DNA of 64,000 nucleotides from [Leptolyngbya] sp. JSC-1 (GCA_000733415.1 KL662192.1:817569-881568), one strand, 5' to 3'; shown: positions 43,837 to 52,989, counted from the stretch's first letter. Notes: generated from the letters alone by a model not told the origin. Numbers and translations are program-made.

Positions 43837-44159
43837 AACATTGCACCTGAATTTGAGCCGGATTAAATCGTTCTCTCTCCTCTGACAGCTAGCTTGCTCA
43901 ACTCGTTGAATTCAGCAGATTGAAACTGTGTAGTTTCAACGACAACGAGCTAGCTTCAGTGTAATTCTTTAAGCTTAGAAACTAAATAGATCAGTAACGT
44001 CTGTCTTTAGGCAGAGTAAACGCTGTACGGCATCGTTTCTTGACTTTGATATTCCACCAAAAGGATGATGGTTTGCCTCGACGGCAATGGCACTTTCAAA
44101 TAGTATGCCGATGTAGTTTTTGATAGCAATCAACCTGCTTGATCCTGAGGAGAACTCAA
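43837..44159. promoter_or_regulatory. Divergent promoter region with a hairpin
   Basis: A perfect 7-bp hairpin TTGAAAC/GTTTCAA with a 6-nt loop lies at 43920-43939. It is flanked by two AGCTAGCTT sequences (43888, 43949) in a partly inverted arrangement. The region separates the small disordered protein (minus) from the hemerythrin gene (plus). Shared control is possible. Confidence 0.45.
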
Positions 44160-44633
44160 ATGACGAAGACGCAAGCGAAAGACATTCTTTCTTTAATTGA
44201 GGCTGATCACGAAAAGGTAGAGCAGCTGTTTGAGCAAATGGCAGAGGCTAAGGGAGCCAAAGCTCACACCTGTTTCAATCAGATCTATAAGGAACTGACA
44301 CTGCATGCCAAAGCAGAGGAGTTGGTGTTTTATCCAGCAATGCTGGAGTATGAGGAAACGAAGCAGTATGTAGAAGAAGCTGAGTCTGAGCACAACTCTG
44401 CCAAAATTCTCTTGGAGCAGATGAAATCGCTCAATCCGAAAGACGAGGAATTCCAGACCAAGTTGACCTACCTCCAAGAGACGATGCTGCATCATATCGA
44501 GGAGGAAGAGAGTGAGCTATTTGAGGCCGTTGAATCCTGTATGGATGAGCCAATGCTGCAAAAATTAGGTGAGGAATTTCAGACTGCTAAACAAAAGCTA
44601 GAATCAGAAGTAGATTTAGCTTTGACGCAGTGA
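44160..44633 (+). CDS. Hemerythrin HHE domain protein
   Basis: This is a 157-residue four-helix protein. Iron-ligand candidates are His in LIEADHEKVEQLF, His/Glu in ELTLHAKAEELVFYP, His in AESEHNSAK and His/Glu in MLHHIEEEESELF, the usual order for a cation-binding hemerythrin domain. Such proteins bind oxygen, nitric oxide or iron. ATG 44160 with GAGGAG 8 nt upstream is chosen over an in-frame start at 44139. It is a single gene, followed by a terminator-like hairpin at 44858. Cys and Met-rich redox features are absent. Confidence 0.92.
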   Translation: MTKTQAKDILSLIEADHEKVEQLFEQMAEAKGAKAHTCFNQIYKELTLHAKAEELVFYPAMLEYEETKQYVEEAESEHNSAKILLEQMKSLNPKDEEFQTKLTYLQETMLHHIEEEESELFEAVESCMDEPMLQKLGEEFQTAKQKLESEVDLALTQ

Positions 44634-44857
44634 AACCCTCGTCAGAGATCAGCAGATTGACTGATAAATTTCTGCTGAGTTATCCGATTGAAGGACTTGG
44701 GCGAGCAGCCTGAAGTTTTCAATTCTGGAAGCAACAACGCAGAGAGATCTTGTCCCGCTGCCGTAAACAGCGTTTCTAGCTTCTGTTAATCGGTGAAAAC
44801 TAGACAAGATCCTAAACAAGATCATTCAAAATTGTATTCAAATATACGAAGTGATGC

Positions 44858-44888
44858 ACTGGGAAGGAATATCTTTCCCAGTTTTTTG
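44858..44888 (+). terminator. Rho-independent terminator downstream of the hemerythrin gene
   Basis: ACTGGGAA (44858-44865) pairs with TTCCCAGT (44875-44882) and is followed directly by TTTTTGTT. It is 225 bp past the hemerythrin stop, so the transcript has a long 3' tail. Confidence 0.75.
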
Positions 44889-44906
44889 TTGTCATCTTTC
44901 TCAAAT

Positions 44907-44960
44907 GTGCAATTGCATAATTGGGCTTCGTGAAAAATTTGATTCTTTATGCAATTGCAC
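44907..44960. promoter_or_regulatory. Perfect 14-bp inverted repeat upstream of the glycosylation island
   Basis: GTGCAATTGCATAA (44907-44920) and TTATGCAATTGCAC (44947-44960) are exact inverted copies separated by 26 bp. Each arm contains the palindrome TGCAATTGCA, so the site offers two symmetric half-operators. It lies about 190-245 bp upstream of the first glycosyltransferase start and just after a terminator, as expected for an operator of the island. Confidence 0.6.
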
Positions 44961-45151
44961 GATGAATCTTGACAAATGGAGCAACTAGGATAACACCATA
45001 CATTGGTACGTTTGATTTAGTTGATTCAATTGACTGAAATTATTAGTTTGTACTTATTCAGCAATGGTCCGAGTAATTTGACTCTCTAAACTTGTCGATG
45101 CGGCGTGAGATACCAACAGGAAACAAACAAGAAACAAACAAGAGTAAAAAG

Positions 45152-46210
45152 ATGGGATTGCTGAAGGCAGAGCATCGATTAGGACATCCCCTACCTCGGA
45201 CTGTTGTGGTAGTACGGGCCTTACCTGGTTTGGGTGATTTCCTCTGCTGGGTTCCTGCCTTGCGGGCTTTGCATCGGGCGCTGCCGCAAGCGCAATTGAC
45301 CTGGATCGGGTTGCCGGAAACAGCTGATCTCGTGCAGCGGTATTGCTACATTCAGAATTGGCTGCAATTTCCAGGCTATCCTGGGATTCCAGAAGCGCCG
45401 GTTTCTCCCCAGAAAACAATATTGTTTCTGGCGCAAATGCAGCAGGTCAATTTCGATTTAGCTTTGCAAATGCATGGCAGTGGGTTAATGATCAATAGCT
45501 TTACAACACTGTTAGGAGCAAAACAAACGGCGGGCTTTTTCCCAGTAGGACAGCCCTGTCCCGATCCCCAACGGTTCTTAGCTTATCCAGAGCGGGAACC
45601 AGAAATTTGGCGACACTTACGTCTGCTGGAGTTTTTAGGCATTCCCTTACAGGGAGATAAGTTGGAATTTCCGATTTGGCAAACCGATTGGCATGAGTGT
45701 AAGGCAATTGTATCGGCCTATGAACTCCAGCCCCGAAACTACATCTGCATTCATCCAGGCGCGAGTATGCAAACCAAATGCTGGTCTGCTCAAGGTTTTG
45801 CTGCCGTAGCTGATGCTCTGGCTGCTCAGGGCTTTCAAATTGTGCTGACCGGCACGAATGCTGAGGTTGGCCTGACCCAATCTGTAGCTCGCGCGATGCA
45901 GTTTCCCAGTATCGACCTAGCTGGACAAACTAGCCTCGGTGCCCTAGCCGTTTTGCTAAAACAAGCTCGACTGCTCATTTGCAACGATACGGGTATTTCC
46001 CATCTAGCGGCAGCCCTACAGGTCAAAAGCGTAGTGCTCTTTTCTAATTCAGATCCCCACCGTTGGGCACCTCTAGACCAGAAGCGTCATCGGGTGATCC
46101 AACTCGCGGCAAACAATGACACGATGAGTCGAACGGGTTGCTGCTCAGTAGAGGCCACTTTAGCAGAAGCTAGAGACTTACTACACCAGGAGATGGCCTA
46201 TGCGTCCTGA
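45152..46210 (+). CDS. GT9-family heptosyltransferase-type glycosyltransferase
   Basis: This is a 352-residue GT-B enzyme of the ADP-heptose:LPS heptosyltransferase family. The N-domain starts VVVVRALPGLGDFLCWVPAL. The C-domain has ICIHPGASMQTKCWSAQGFA, VLTGTNAEVGL, ICNDTGISHLAAAL and SDPHRWAPLD. It transfers a sugar, probably heptose, onto a lipid-linked or polysaccharide acceptor in the cytoplasm. ATG 45152 is chosen near the first conserved strand; ATG 45098 is possible, but the codons between are a repeat (AAACAAACAAG). The next gene starts within its last codons (46200). Confidence 0.87.
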   Translation: MGLLKAEHRLGHPLPRTVVVVRALPGLGDFLCWVPALRALHRALPQAQLTWIGLPETADLVQRYCYIQNWLQFPGYPGIPEAPVSPQKTILFLAQMQQVNFDLALQMHGSGLMINSFTTLLGAKQTAGFFPVGQPCPDPQRFLAYPEREPEIWRHLRLLEFLGIPLQGDKLEFPIWQTDWHECKAIVSAYELQPRNYICIHPGASMQTKCWSAQGFAAVADALAAQGFQIVLTGTNAEVGLTQSVARAMQFPSIDLAGQTSLGALAVLLKQARLLICNDTGISHLAAALQVKSVVLFSNSDPHRWAPLDQKRHRVIQLAANNDTMSRTGCCSVEATLAEARDLLHQEMAYAS

Positions 46211-46787
46211 TTGGCAGACAATGCAGCGGTTGTTGTGTTGCCTTCCTGGAGCAAGGCTACAGGATCAGGTTGCACCGGCTCTGCAAACCTTGCGCCAAGC
46301 CCTGCCCCAAACTGAGATAGTGCTGCTTGCTAATGCTGTAGCCGCTAATGCAGATGTAGTTGATGCAGATGTAGCTATAGATGTGGATGTGAATGTTGAA
46401 TGGAAGCTATTTAACCTGACTTGCGATCGGTCTACTCCTTTGGCTACAGCCTGTTTGACTCAGTTGATTGAAACAGTACGTCACTATAGTTTCGATGCCG
46501 CAATTATTTTTACGGAATCCGATCAATCGCCCTACACAATGGCGTACCTCTGTTACCTAGCTGCAATTCCGATTCGGATCGGTCAGTCGCGGGAGTTCGG
46601 CGGCAATGTGCTCTCGTGCTGTGTCACTCCTCCCCTCGATCCGGTGTCTGCTGTTACTTATCACCTGCATCTTGTGAATGCCCTCGGCCTGTGTGTTTCC
46701 TCGAATCAAAGCAACGCTGAATCCAACTTTCAACCTCCTGTACTGAATCATGCGGTTACGAATTCTCACCTGGCATATCCACGGTAG
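46200..46787 (+). CDS. Short GT9-like protein, N-terminal domain only
   Basis: This is a 195-residue protein. The stretch ETVRHYSFDAAIIFTESDQSPYTMAYLCYLAAIPIRIGQS matches in pattern the N-terminal domain of the GT9 proteins later in the island (for example FDAAVIFTVYSQNPLPAAFL). The C-terminal nucleotide-sugar domain is missing. Residues about 48-65 form a Val-Asp-Ala repeat (VDADVAIDVDVNVE). It overlaps the previous gene by 11 bp and the next by 38 bp, so translation is coupled. It could be a remnant or a partner subunit. The start has AGGAG upstream. Confidence 0.75.
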   Translation: MRPDWQTMQRLLCCLPGARLQDQVAPALQTLRQALPQTEIVLLANAVAANADVVDADVAIDVDVNVEWKLFNLTCDRSTPLATACLTQLIETVRHYSFDAAIIFTESDQSPYTMAYLCYLAAIPIRIGQSREFGGNVLSCCVTPPLDPVSAVTYHLHLVNALGLCVSSNQSNAESNFQPPVLNHAVTNSHLAYPR

Positions 46788-47727
46788 CTACCTTTATTAT
46801 CTAACTCAAGCTCCCCACGAGTTTTATCTGCCGGTCAAACCCGGTAAACCAGAGGGCTATGGTGGATGCTTAGGCAGTTTTGCTTGGGGCGATAATGTGC
46901 ACGACATTGCGGCTGACGATGTGCGCCATCAATCGTTTGACTGCATTCTATTTCAATCGCGCCGTAATTATGAAATCGATCAATACGAGATTTTGTCTGA
47001 GGCGCAGCGACAGTTACCGCGATTGTACCTAGAGCATGATCCGCCGCGTCAACATCCAACCGATACTCAGCATATCGTTGATGATCCCAATCTTTTACTC
47101 GTACATGTCACCCATTTCAATCGCCTGATGTGGAACAACAACCGCACCCCAACTTGCGTGATTGAGCATGGCGTGATTGTACCAGAGGATATTGAATACA
47201 GCGGCGACTTGGCGCGGGGTTTGGTGGTGGCTAACGGGTTGCGCACGCGGGGACGGCGACTGGGATCTGATGTGTTTCAGGCTGCCCGTCAGCAAGTACC
47301 GCTGGATCTCGTCGGCATGGATGCGGCATCCCTCGGTGGCCTAGGCGAAATTCCCCATGCCCAGTTAGCTGCCTTTCAATCGCGCTATCGGTTTTTCTTT
47401 CATCCGGTGCGGTATACCAGCTTGGGCCTAGCTGTCTGCGAGGCCATGATGCTGGGTTTACCGATTGTAGGACTTGCGACTACTGAATTGGTAACGGTGA
47501 TTCAAAATAATGTATCTGGTTACATTGACACTAATATTGATGCCTTAATTCAATTCATGCAGAAGTTGATTGCCGATCCCGATCTGGCAAAACGATTAGG
47601 CCAGCAAGCGAAAGCCCAAGCTAGAGCAAGATTCAATATCCAGCGATTCACCCAAGACTGGCAGAATGCCTTTGAGCAAGCCATTGCCCTGAGTTCCTCA
47701 CCGCTTAGCCTCACGTCCTGCTCCTAA
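46750..47727 (+). CDS. GT4-like glycosyltransferase
   Basis: This is a 325-residue protein. It opens LRILTWHIHGSYLYYLTQ and has IEHGVIVPEDIEYSG and a C-terminal GT4 region: FFFHPVRYTSLGLAVCEAMMLGLPIVGLATTE with the ExE-like acidic residue pair. RFNIQRFTQDW lies near the end. It should transfer a sugar from a nucleotide donor in the cytoplasm. The start lies 38 bp inside the previous gene in another frame. It follows a heptosyltransferase pair and is followed by another GT4 fusion, so it belongs to the same pathway. Donor and acceptor are unknown. Confidence 0.85.
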   Translation: MRLRILTWHIHGSYLYYLTQAPHEFYLPVKPGKPEGYGGCLGSFAWGDNVHDIAADDVRHQSFDCILFQSRRNYEIDQYEILSEAQRQLPRLYLEHDPPRQHPTDTQHIVDDPNLLLVHVTHFNRLMWNNNRTPTCVIEHGVIVPEDIEYSGDLARGLVVANGLRTRGRRLGSDVFQAARQQVPLDLVGMDAASLGGLGEIPHAQLAAFQSRYRFFFHPVRYTSLGLAVCEAMMLGLPIVGLATTELVTVIQNNVSGYIDTNIDALIQFMQKLIADPDLAKRLGQQAKAQARARFNIQRFTQDWQNAFEQAIALSSSPLSLTSCS

Positions 47728-47859
47728 CTCCTTGAGTAGATGATAACTTAAAGATTCCCTTTGACCTCCAAAAATAAACCGAACCAAAAGCAAACTGTAT
47801 CCTTCTTCATCTCCCGCACCTTCCCCATCTCCCTCATTCTCCTACCCTCCTCCTCAATC

Positions 47860-49866
47860 ATGACTAAACGTATTGCTCTTATCAGTGAACACGCCACGCC
47901 CCTCGGTATCTTTGGTGGCGTAGATAGCGGTGGCCAAAATGTCTATGTGGGCCAATTAGCAAAACATTTGGCGGCCATTGGCTACCAGGTCGATGTATTT
48001 ACGCGGCGGGACAATCAGCATCTGCCTGATGTCGTCGAATGGCAGCAGGGCGTGCGTGTCATTCATGTGCCTGCTGGTCCACCGATGAATTTACCGAAAG
48101 AAAAGCTGTTGCCCTACATCAACGAGTTTACGGCATTTGTGTTGGATTGGTGCCGTCAACATACGATGTATGATTTAATTCACGCTAACTTTTGGATGTC
48201 TGCTCTTGTAGCAGCAGATATTAAACGATTGCTGAAAATCCCGTTTGTTGTCACGTTTCATGCCCTGGGACGAGTGCGACGCTTGCACCAACGCGATGCC
48301 GATCAGTTCCCCGATGAGCGGTTTGCGATCGAGGATCGGATTGTGCAGGAAGCCGATTCCCTGATTGCCGAGTGCCCGCAAGACCGAGACGATCTGCTGC
48401 GGCTCTACCACGCCAACCCAAATCGCATTCGCGTCATTCCCTGCGGGTTTGATACGGTTGAGTTTTGGGCGATCAATAAAGCCCATGCCCGCCTGACGCT
48501 GGGATTGTCTACCGATGAGTTCCTGATTCTCCAGCTTGGTCGCATGGTGCCGCGCAAAGGAGTGGACAACGTGATTCGGGCCTTTGCCTATCTGCTGAAG
48601 CAGCAATCCTTGGCGGCGCGGCTCCTGATCGTGGGTGGTGAAGCCGATACGCCCGATCCAGCACTGACGCCTGAAATTGGTCGCTTAAGTGCGATTGCTC
48701 AGGAGTTGGGTGTGGCTGCACGAGTCACCTTTGCTGGACGCAAGGGACGGGAAGTGCTGAAGTATTACTACAGCGCAGCGGATGTGTTTGTCACTACGCC
48801 CTGGTACGAACCCTTTGGGATTACGCCCCTAGAAGCGATGGCCTGCGGCACGCCGGTAATTGGTTCGCGAGTGGGCGGGATTCAATTCACCGTAAAAGAT
48901 AGCGAGACCGGCTATCTGGTGCCGCCGAATGCGCCCGAACTGTTAGCCGAAAGGCTGCTGCATCTAGCCGAAAATTCACCGCTCCGGAGCTTGTTGGGAC
49001 AACAGGCGATCCGGCGCTGTCAAGAGCATTTTACCTGGCCAAAGGTGACGAGTGCGGTGGCGGCACTGTATGAGGAGGTGTTGAGCGGCGCTAGCCCAGT
49101 CACAAATGGAGAAGCCAGCCAGTTAGCGATTCTGGATCGAGGCTTTGAGGCGGTGATCAGCGCGGTACAGCGCTCGCAACGGTTGCTGCGTCCGGCAATT
49201 CAGGCCGCATCCCAAGCTATGAGTGCTTGCTTTGCGCGCGGCGGCAAGGTGCTGATCTGCGGCAATGGGGGTAGTGCAGCGGATGCCCAGCATTTTGCGG
49301 CGGAGCTGGTGGGGCGGTTTTGCTGTCCGCATCGAGCTGGACTACCGGCGATGGCGCTCTCGGCGGATTCAGCCTTTCTCACTGCCTGGGCGAACGATGT
49401 TAGCTATGACGATATCTTTGCGCGCCAGGTGGAAACCTTTGCCCAAGCCCATGATTTGCTATTGGGAATCAGCACCAGCGGACGTTCCAAAAACGTAATT
49501 GCGGCCTTTCAGGCGGCCCGACGGCTAAACGTGAAAACAATTGCGCTGTTGGGTGGTGATGGCGGTGAGTTGCGCAGTTTGGCTGATATTGCGATTGTGA
49601 TTCCAGCGCTAGAAACTCAGCGAATTCAAGAGGTGCAGATTTTGGTGATTCATTTACTCTGTGAATTGGTCGAAGAACATCTCCTAGCTGCTGATTCAAG
49701 CAACGTCGAACGTCTGAGTCAATGGAGTGAAACAAGTTATCTTGCTGTCGAAACAGAGAGGCTGGAACCCTATCGAGTAGTGCAAGAGCAACCGCTCCAT
49801 GCAGGAAAAACAAAACGGTCGCGGAAGGTTTCTTTGGCACGAACAGAGAAGCGGGGAGGGGGGTAA
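47860..49866 (+). CDS. GT4 glycosyltransferase fused to GmhA (sedoheptulose-7-phosphate isomerase)
   Basis: This is a 668-residue two-domain protein. Residues 1-420 are a GT4 enzyme of the sucrose-phosphate-synthase-like type (SEHATPLGIFGGVDSGGQNV, LGRMVPRKGVDNVIRAF, PWYEPFGITPLEAMACGTPV). Residues about 455-640 are an SIS domain matching GmhA: VLICGNGGSAADAQHFAAEL and LLGISTSGRSKNVIAAF. GmhA makes D-glycero-D-manno-heptose 7-phosphate. The C-terminal tail is basic. ATG 47860 is chosen because the upstream codons are a pyrimidine repeat tract. Fusing heptose synthesis to a transferase is unusual and suggests channelled supply. Confidence 0.9.
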   Translation: MTKRIALISEHATPLGIFGGVDSGGQNVYVGQLAKHLAAIGYQVDVFTRRDNQHLPDVVEWQQGVRVIHVPAGPPMNLPKEKLLPYINEFTAFVLDWCRQHTMYDLIHANFWMSALVAADIKRLLKIPFVVTFHALGRVRRLHQRDADQFPDERFAIEDRIVQEADSLIAECPQDRDDLLRLYHANPNRIRVIPCGFDTVEFWAINKAHARLTLGLSTDEFLILQLGRMVPRKGVDNVIRAFAYLLKQQSLAARLLIVGGEADTPDPALTPEIGRLSAIAQELGVAARVTFAGRKGREVLKYYYSAADVFVTTPWYEPFGITPLEAMACGTPVIGSRVGGIQFTVKDSETGYLVPPNAPELLAERLLHLAENSPLRSLLGQQAIRRCQEHFTWPKVTSAVAALYEEVLSGASPVTNGEASQLAILDRGFEAVISAVQRSQRLLRPAIQAASQAMSACFARGGKVLICGNGGSAADAQHFAAELVGRFCCPHRAGLPAMALSADSAFLTAWANDVSYDDIFARQVETFAQAHDLLLGISTSGRSKNVIAAFQAARRLNVKTIALLGGDGGELRSLADIAIVIPALETQRIQEVQILVIHLLCELVEEHLLAADSSNVERLSQWSETSYLAVETERLEPYRVVQEQPLHAGKTKRSRKVSLARTEKRGGG

Positions 49867-50069
49867 GGGAGATGGGGAGGATGGGGAGGATAGGGGGGGA
49901 TAGAGAATGATTTACGCAGTGGATTGGTTTAAGTTCCTCAGAATATAGCGCTGATTGAAATATGTGAAAAGAGAGCAGGAATTTTCTAGAACAGATGAGT
50001 CTAGTGGAAGATGAATTAGGTTACGTGATTTTTTGAACATGAATTTTTGAACGTAAAACGGTGTTCTAT

Positions 50070-50795
50070 ATGGAAAATCTGGGTGGAAACATTGCCTTAG
50101 TTACGGGTGGTGGGCGTGGCTTGGGGGCGGCGATTTGCCAGACGCTAGCCGAAGCTGGAGCAACGGTAGTGGCGGCGGATATTCGGTTGGATCTGGCGGA
50201 ACAGGTGGCGCAGGAATTGCGGGATCGGGGACTGGAGGCGATGGCGTTACCGCTGGATATTACCGACGCAGCTCAGGTGGAAACTGCGGTGCAGAAGTTG
50301 ATCGATCAGTACGGCAAAATTGATAGTTTGATCAACAATGCAGGTACAGATGTCACCTTGCCGGTAGAAGAATTATCAATTGCGGATTGGGACCGGGTGA
50401 TGAGCGTCAATTTGCGTGCGCCGTTTGTGCTATCGAAACTGATTCTGCCGATCATGAAGCAACAGGGCCGTGGTCATATTGTCAACGTGGCGTCAACGGC
50501 TGCCAAACGGGCTTGGGCGAATGCATCGGTGTATCATGCTAGCAAATGGGGATTGATGGGATTGAGCCATGCGCTGCATGTTGAGGCACGGCCCTATGGT
50601 GTTAAAGTGACGGCAGTAGTGGCTGGTGGTATGAGAACTCCCTTTTTGCTCGATCGATTTCCCGATATTGATCCCAACCTGTTGCAAGATCCGAAAAATG
50701 TGGCGGACACGATTCGCTATGTGCTGATGCAGCCCGCTGAAACCGTGATTCCTGAAATCATGGTGATTCCAATGCGCGAAACCTCCTGGCCCTAG
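50070..50795 (+). CDS. Short-chain dehydrogenase/reductase (classical SDR)
   Basis: This is a 241-residue classical SDR. It has ALVTGGGRGLGAAIC for NAD(P) binding, LINNAGTD, VNVASTAAKRAWANASVYHASKWG with the Ser-Tyr-Lys catalytic set, and AGGMRTPF. It oxidises or reduces an alcohol or ketone, substrate unknown. It lies between the GT4-GmhA fusion and gmhB, with its stop 15 bp from the gmhB start. It is not the extended-SDR type of HldD, so it should not be read as the heptose epimerase. A role in modifying a sugar nucleotide is possible. Confidence 0.9.
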   Translation: MENLGGNIALVTGGGRGLGAAICQTLAEAGATVVAADIRLDLAEQVAQELRDRGLEAMALPLDITDAAQVETAVQKLIDQYGKIDSLINNAGTDVTLPVEELSIADWDRVMSVNLRAPFVLSKLILPIMKQQGRGHIVNVASTAAKRAWANASVYHASKWGLMGLSHALHVEARPYGVKVTAVVAGGMRTPFLLDRFPDIDPNLLQDPKNVADTIRYVLMQPAETVIPEIMVIPMRETSWP

Positions 50796-50809
50796 TGGAA
50801 CAGCAAGCC

Positions 50810-51499
50810 ATGAATACCCTTTCTTCGTTACAGGTTTCTCCCGCCGAGCCAGGAATTTCTGCTTCGGTGCGAGCTGTATTCCTCGATAAAGATGGTACTT
50901 TACTCGAAAACGTTCCTTATAATGTTAATCCCAATCAGATGCGATTCACTGAAGGGGCGCTCACGGCTCTGCAACTGCTGCATCAAGCTAACTATGTGTT
51001 AATCGTAATCACCAATCAATCTGGCGTTGCTCGTGGCTATTTCCCAGAAACGGCTTTGATTGAAGTAGAGCAGCATTTGTATCGCCAGTTGGCACAGGTT
51101 GGTATACCGCTGCGAGGGTTTTATTACTGTCCTCACCATCCGGATGGCGTTATTCCTCCCTACAATGTTGCCTGTACTTGCCGCAAGCCCCAGCCGGGTT
51201 TGCTGCACCAAGCGGCAGCAGAACAGGGGATTGATCTGACACAGTCCTGGTTTATTGGTGATATTTTGCACGATGTGGAAGCCGGGCGAGCCGCTGGCTG
51301 CCGCACAATTTTGCTCGATAACGGCAATGAAACCGAATGGCAACTTTCCCCAAACCGTTTGCCGCACCATGTTGTCACTGATTTACGAGAAGCGGCAGCT
51401 ATTATTCTGGCGCTGGATGCGGCCCATTCTCTTGCCAATTCTGCTTATCCTACTGTTGCTCATTCCACTTGCCTATTCCCCCTTGGAGGCCAGCTATGA
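50810..51499 (+). CDS. gmhB: D-glycero-beta-D-manno-heptose-1,7-bisphosphate 7-phosphatase
   Basis: This is a 229-residue HAD-type phosphatase. AVFLDKDGTLLENVPYN gives the DxD nucleophile pair, ITNQSGVARG the Thr/Asn motif, and WFIGDILHDVEAGRAAGC the C-terminal acidic pair. The Cys/His-rich YYCPHHPDG and CTCRKPQPG loops form the zinc-binding site typical of GmhB. It removes the 7-phosphate in ADP-heptose synthesis. The stop codon overlaps the hldE ATG (ATGA at 51496-51499). ATG 50810 is used; a GTG at 50795 is in frame. Confidence 0.93.
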   Translation: MNTLSSLQVSPAEPGISASVRAVFLDKDGTLLENVPYNVNPNQMRFTEGALTALQLLHQANYVLIVITNQSGVARGYFPETALIEVEQHLYRQLAQVGIPLRGFYYCPHHPDGVIPPYNVACTCRKPQPGLLHQAAAEQGIDLTQSWFIGDILHDVEAGRAAGCRTILLDNGNETEWQLSPNRLPHHVVTDLREAAAIILALDAAHSLANSAYPTVAHSTCLFPLGGQL

Positions 51500-52989
51500 G
51501 TGCTGATTTGTTTCAACTCGATTTGTTTCAACTCATTGATGCCTGGAAGTCCCTGAGGCTGCTGGTGATCGGTGACGCGATTCTGGATGGTTATCTGAGC
51601 GGCGATGCCAATCGGCTGTGTCGAGAAGCCCCAGCCCCTGTAGTGGCAGTCAACCAACGCCAGGATGTTCCTGGAGGCGCGGCCAATACAGCAGCCAATC
51701 TAGCTAGCTTGGGGGCACGCACGCAACTACTTTCGGTGATTGGGGCCGACCTGGAAGGGGAACGGTTGCGGCAGGCATTGGAGCATCGAGGGGTTTCAAC
51801 GGCGCTATTGGTTAGCAGTGAGGAGCGGCAGACCTTGGCAAAGCAGCGGGTGATGGCGGACTCGCAAATTCTGGTGCGGTTAGACCAAGGCAGCACCGGC
51901 CCAATTTCGCCTGCTCTGGAACAAGCTCTGATCGATCGGTTGGTGGAGCAGTTTCGCAATTGCGATGCCGTCGTGATCTCGGATTACGATTACGGTATTG
52001 TGACTCCGCGTTTGATTCAAACCCTGGCAGACCTCCAGGCCGCGCAGCCGCGCATTGTGGTGATTGATTCGAGACGGCTGGAGCGGTTTCGCTCGGTGGG
52101 AGCAACGGCAGTGAAGCCCAACTATGAAGAAGCGCTCCAGCTACTGGGATTGGCGCGGCAGTCAACTGCACGAGCTAACCAGATTACGACCTATGGCGAT
52201 CGTCTACTGGATGTGACCGGAGCCGCGATGGTTGCCGTTACCCTAGACCGAGAAGGAGCCGTTGTATTTGAACCAGGACAACTGCCGATTCGCACCGATG
52301 CCCGTCCTGTGCCGCCCAATCAAACCTCTGGAGCGGGCGATACCTACATCAGCGCTCTGACATTGGCTTTAGCAGCAGGCGCAACCCCAACCACGGCTGC
52401 TCTGTTAGCCGCTACTGCCACGGCGATTGTCGTGCGTCAGCCAGGAACCACGGTGTGCCGAGTCGAGGAGTTGCAGCAGTTGTTGCTCAGTGATTCCAGT
52501 AGCCAACCCAGCGGTAAGCTGATTTTGGATCAGTCAGATTTAGCCAGTTTGGTGCAGCAGTATCGGGCAGCCGAGCGACAAATCGTGTTTACAAACGGTT
52601 GTTTTGATATTTTGCATCCAGGCCACGTAGCGTATCTGACCCAGGCTAAAGCCCTGGGCGATGTGCTGATTGTAGGCGTCAATACGGACGAAAGCGTGCA
52701 GCAGTTAAAAGGCAACGACCGCCCGATCAATCCGCTCAGCGATCGCCTGACGGTACTGGCGGCTCTGAACTGTGTTGACTATGTAGTGCCATTTGCCGAA
52801 CTGACGCCCAAAAACCTGATCCGGATTGTTTGTCCACATATCTATGTCAAAGGCGGCGACTACACGCGGGAAACCCTACCAGAGGCCGATCTGGTCGAAT
52901 CGCTGGGTGGTGTGGTGCGGATTCTGCCCTATGTGGACAATCGGTCTACCACTCGTTTGATTGCTCAAATTCAAGCCCTGCGCTGTTGA
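51496..52989 (+). CDS. hldE: Bifunctional heptose-7-phosphate kinase/heptose-1-phosphate adenylyltransferase
   Basis: This is a 497-residue two-domain enzyme. The N-terminal ribokinase-type kinase has VIGDAILDGYLSGDANRL, DVPGGAANTAANLASLGA and NQTSGAGDTYISAL with the catalytic Asp. The C-terminal adenylyltransferase has VFTNGCFDILHPGHVAYL, VGVNTDESVQQLKG and the YVKGGDYT strand. It makes heptose 1,7-bisphosphate and then ADP-heptose. GGAGG lies 7 nt before ATG 51496, inside the gmhB stop. Order gmhB-hldE with tight coupling matches a working pathway. HldD is not seen in this window. Confidence 0.95.
   Translation: MSADLFQLDLFQLIDAWKSLRLLVIGDAILDGYLSGDANRLCREAPAPVVAVNQRQDVPGGAANTAANLASLGARTQLLSVIGADLEGERLRQALEHRGVSTALLVSSEERQTLAKQRVMADSQILVRLDQGSTGPISPALEQALIDRLVEQFRNCDAVVISDYDYGIVTPRLIQTLADLQAAQPRIVVIDSRRLERFRSVGATAVKPNYEEALQLLGLARQSTARANQITTYGDRLLDVTGAAMVAVTLDREGAVVFEPGQLPIRTDARPVPPNQTSGAGDTYISALTLALAAGATPTTAALLAATATAIVVRQPGTTVCRVEELQQLLLSDSSSQPSGKLILDQSDLASLVQQYRAAERQIVFTNGCFDILHPGHVAYLTQAKALGDVLIVGVNTDESVQQLKGNDRPINPLSDRLTVLAALNCVDYVVPFAELTPKNLIRIVCPHIYVKGGDYTRETLPEADLVESLGGVVRILPYVDNRSTTRLIAQIQALRC

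Noticed and set aside
50070..50795. The SDR read as HldD (ADP-heptose epimerase)
   Set aside because: HldD belongs to extended SDRs with a longer C-terminal domain. This protein has the classical SDR NNAG and Ser/Tyr/Lys layout and length.
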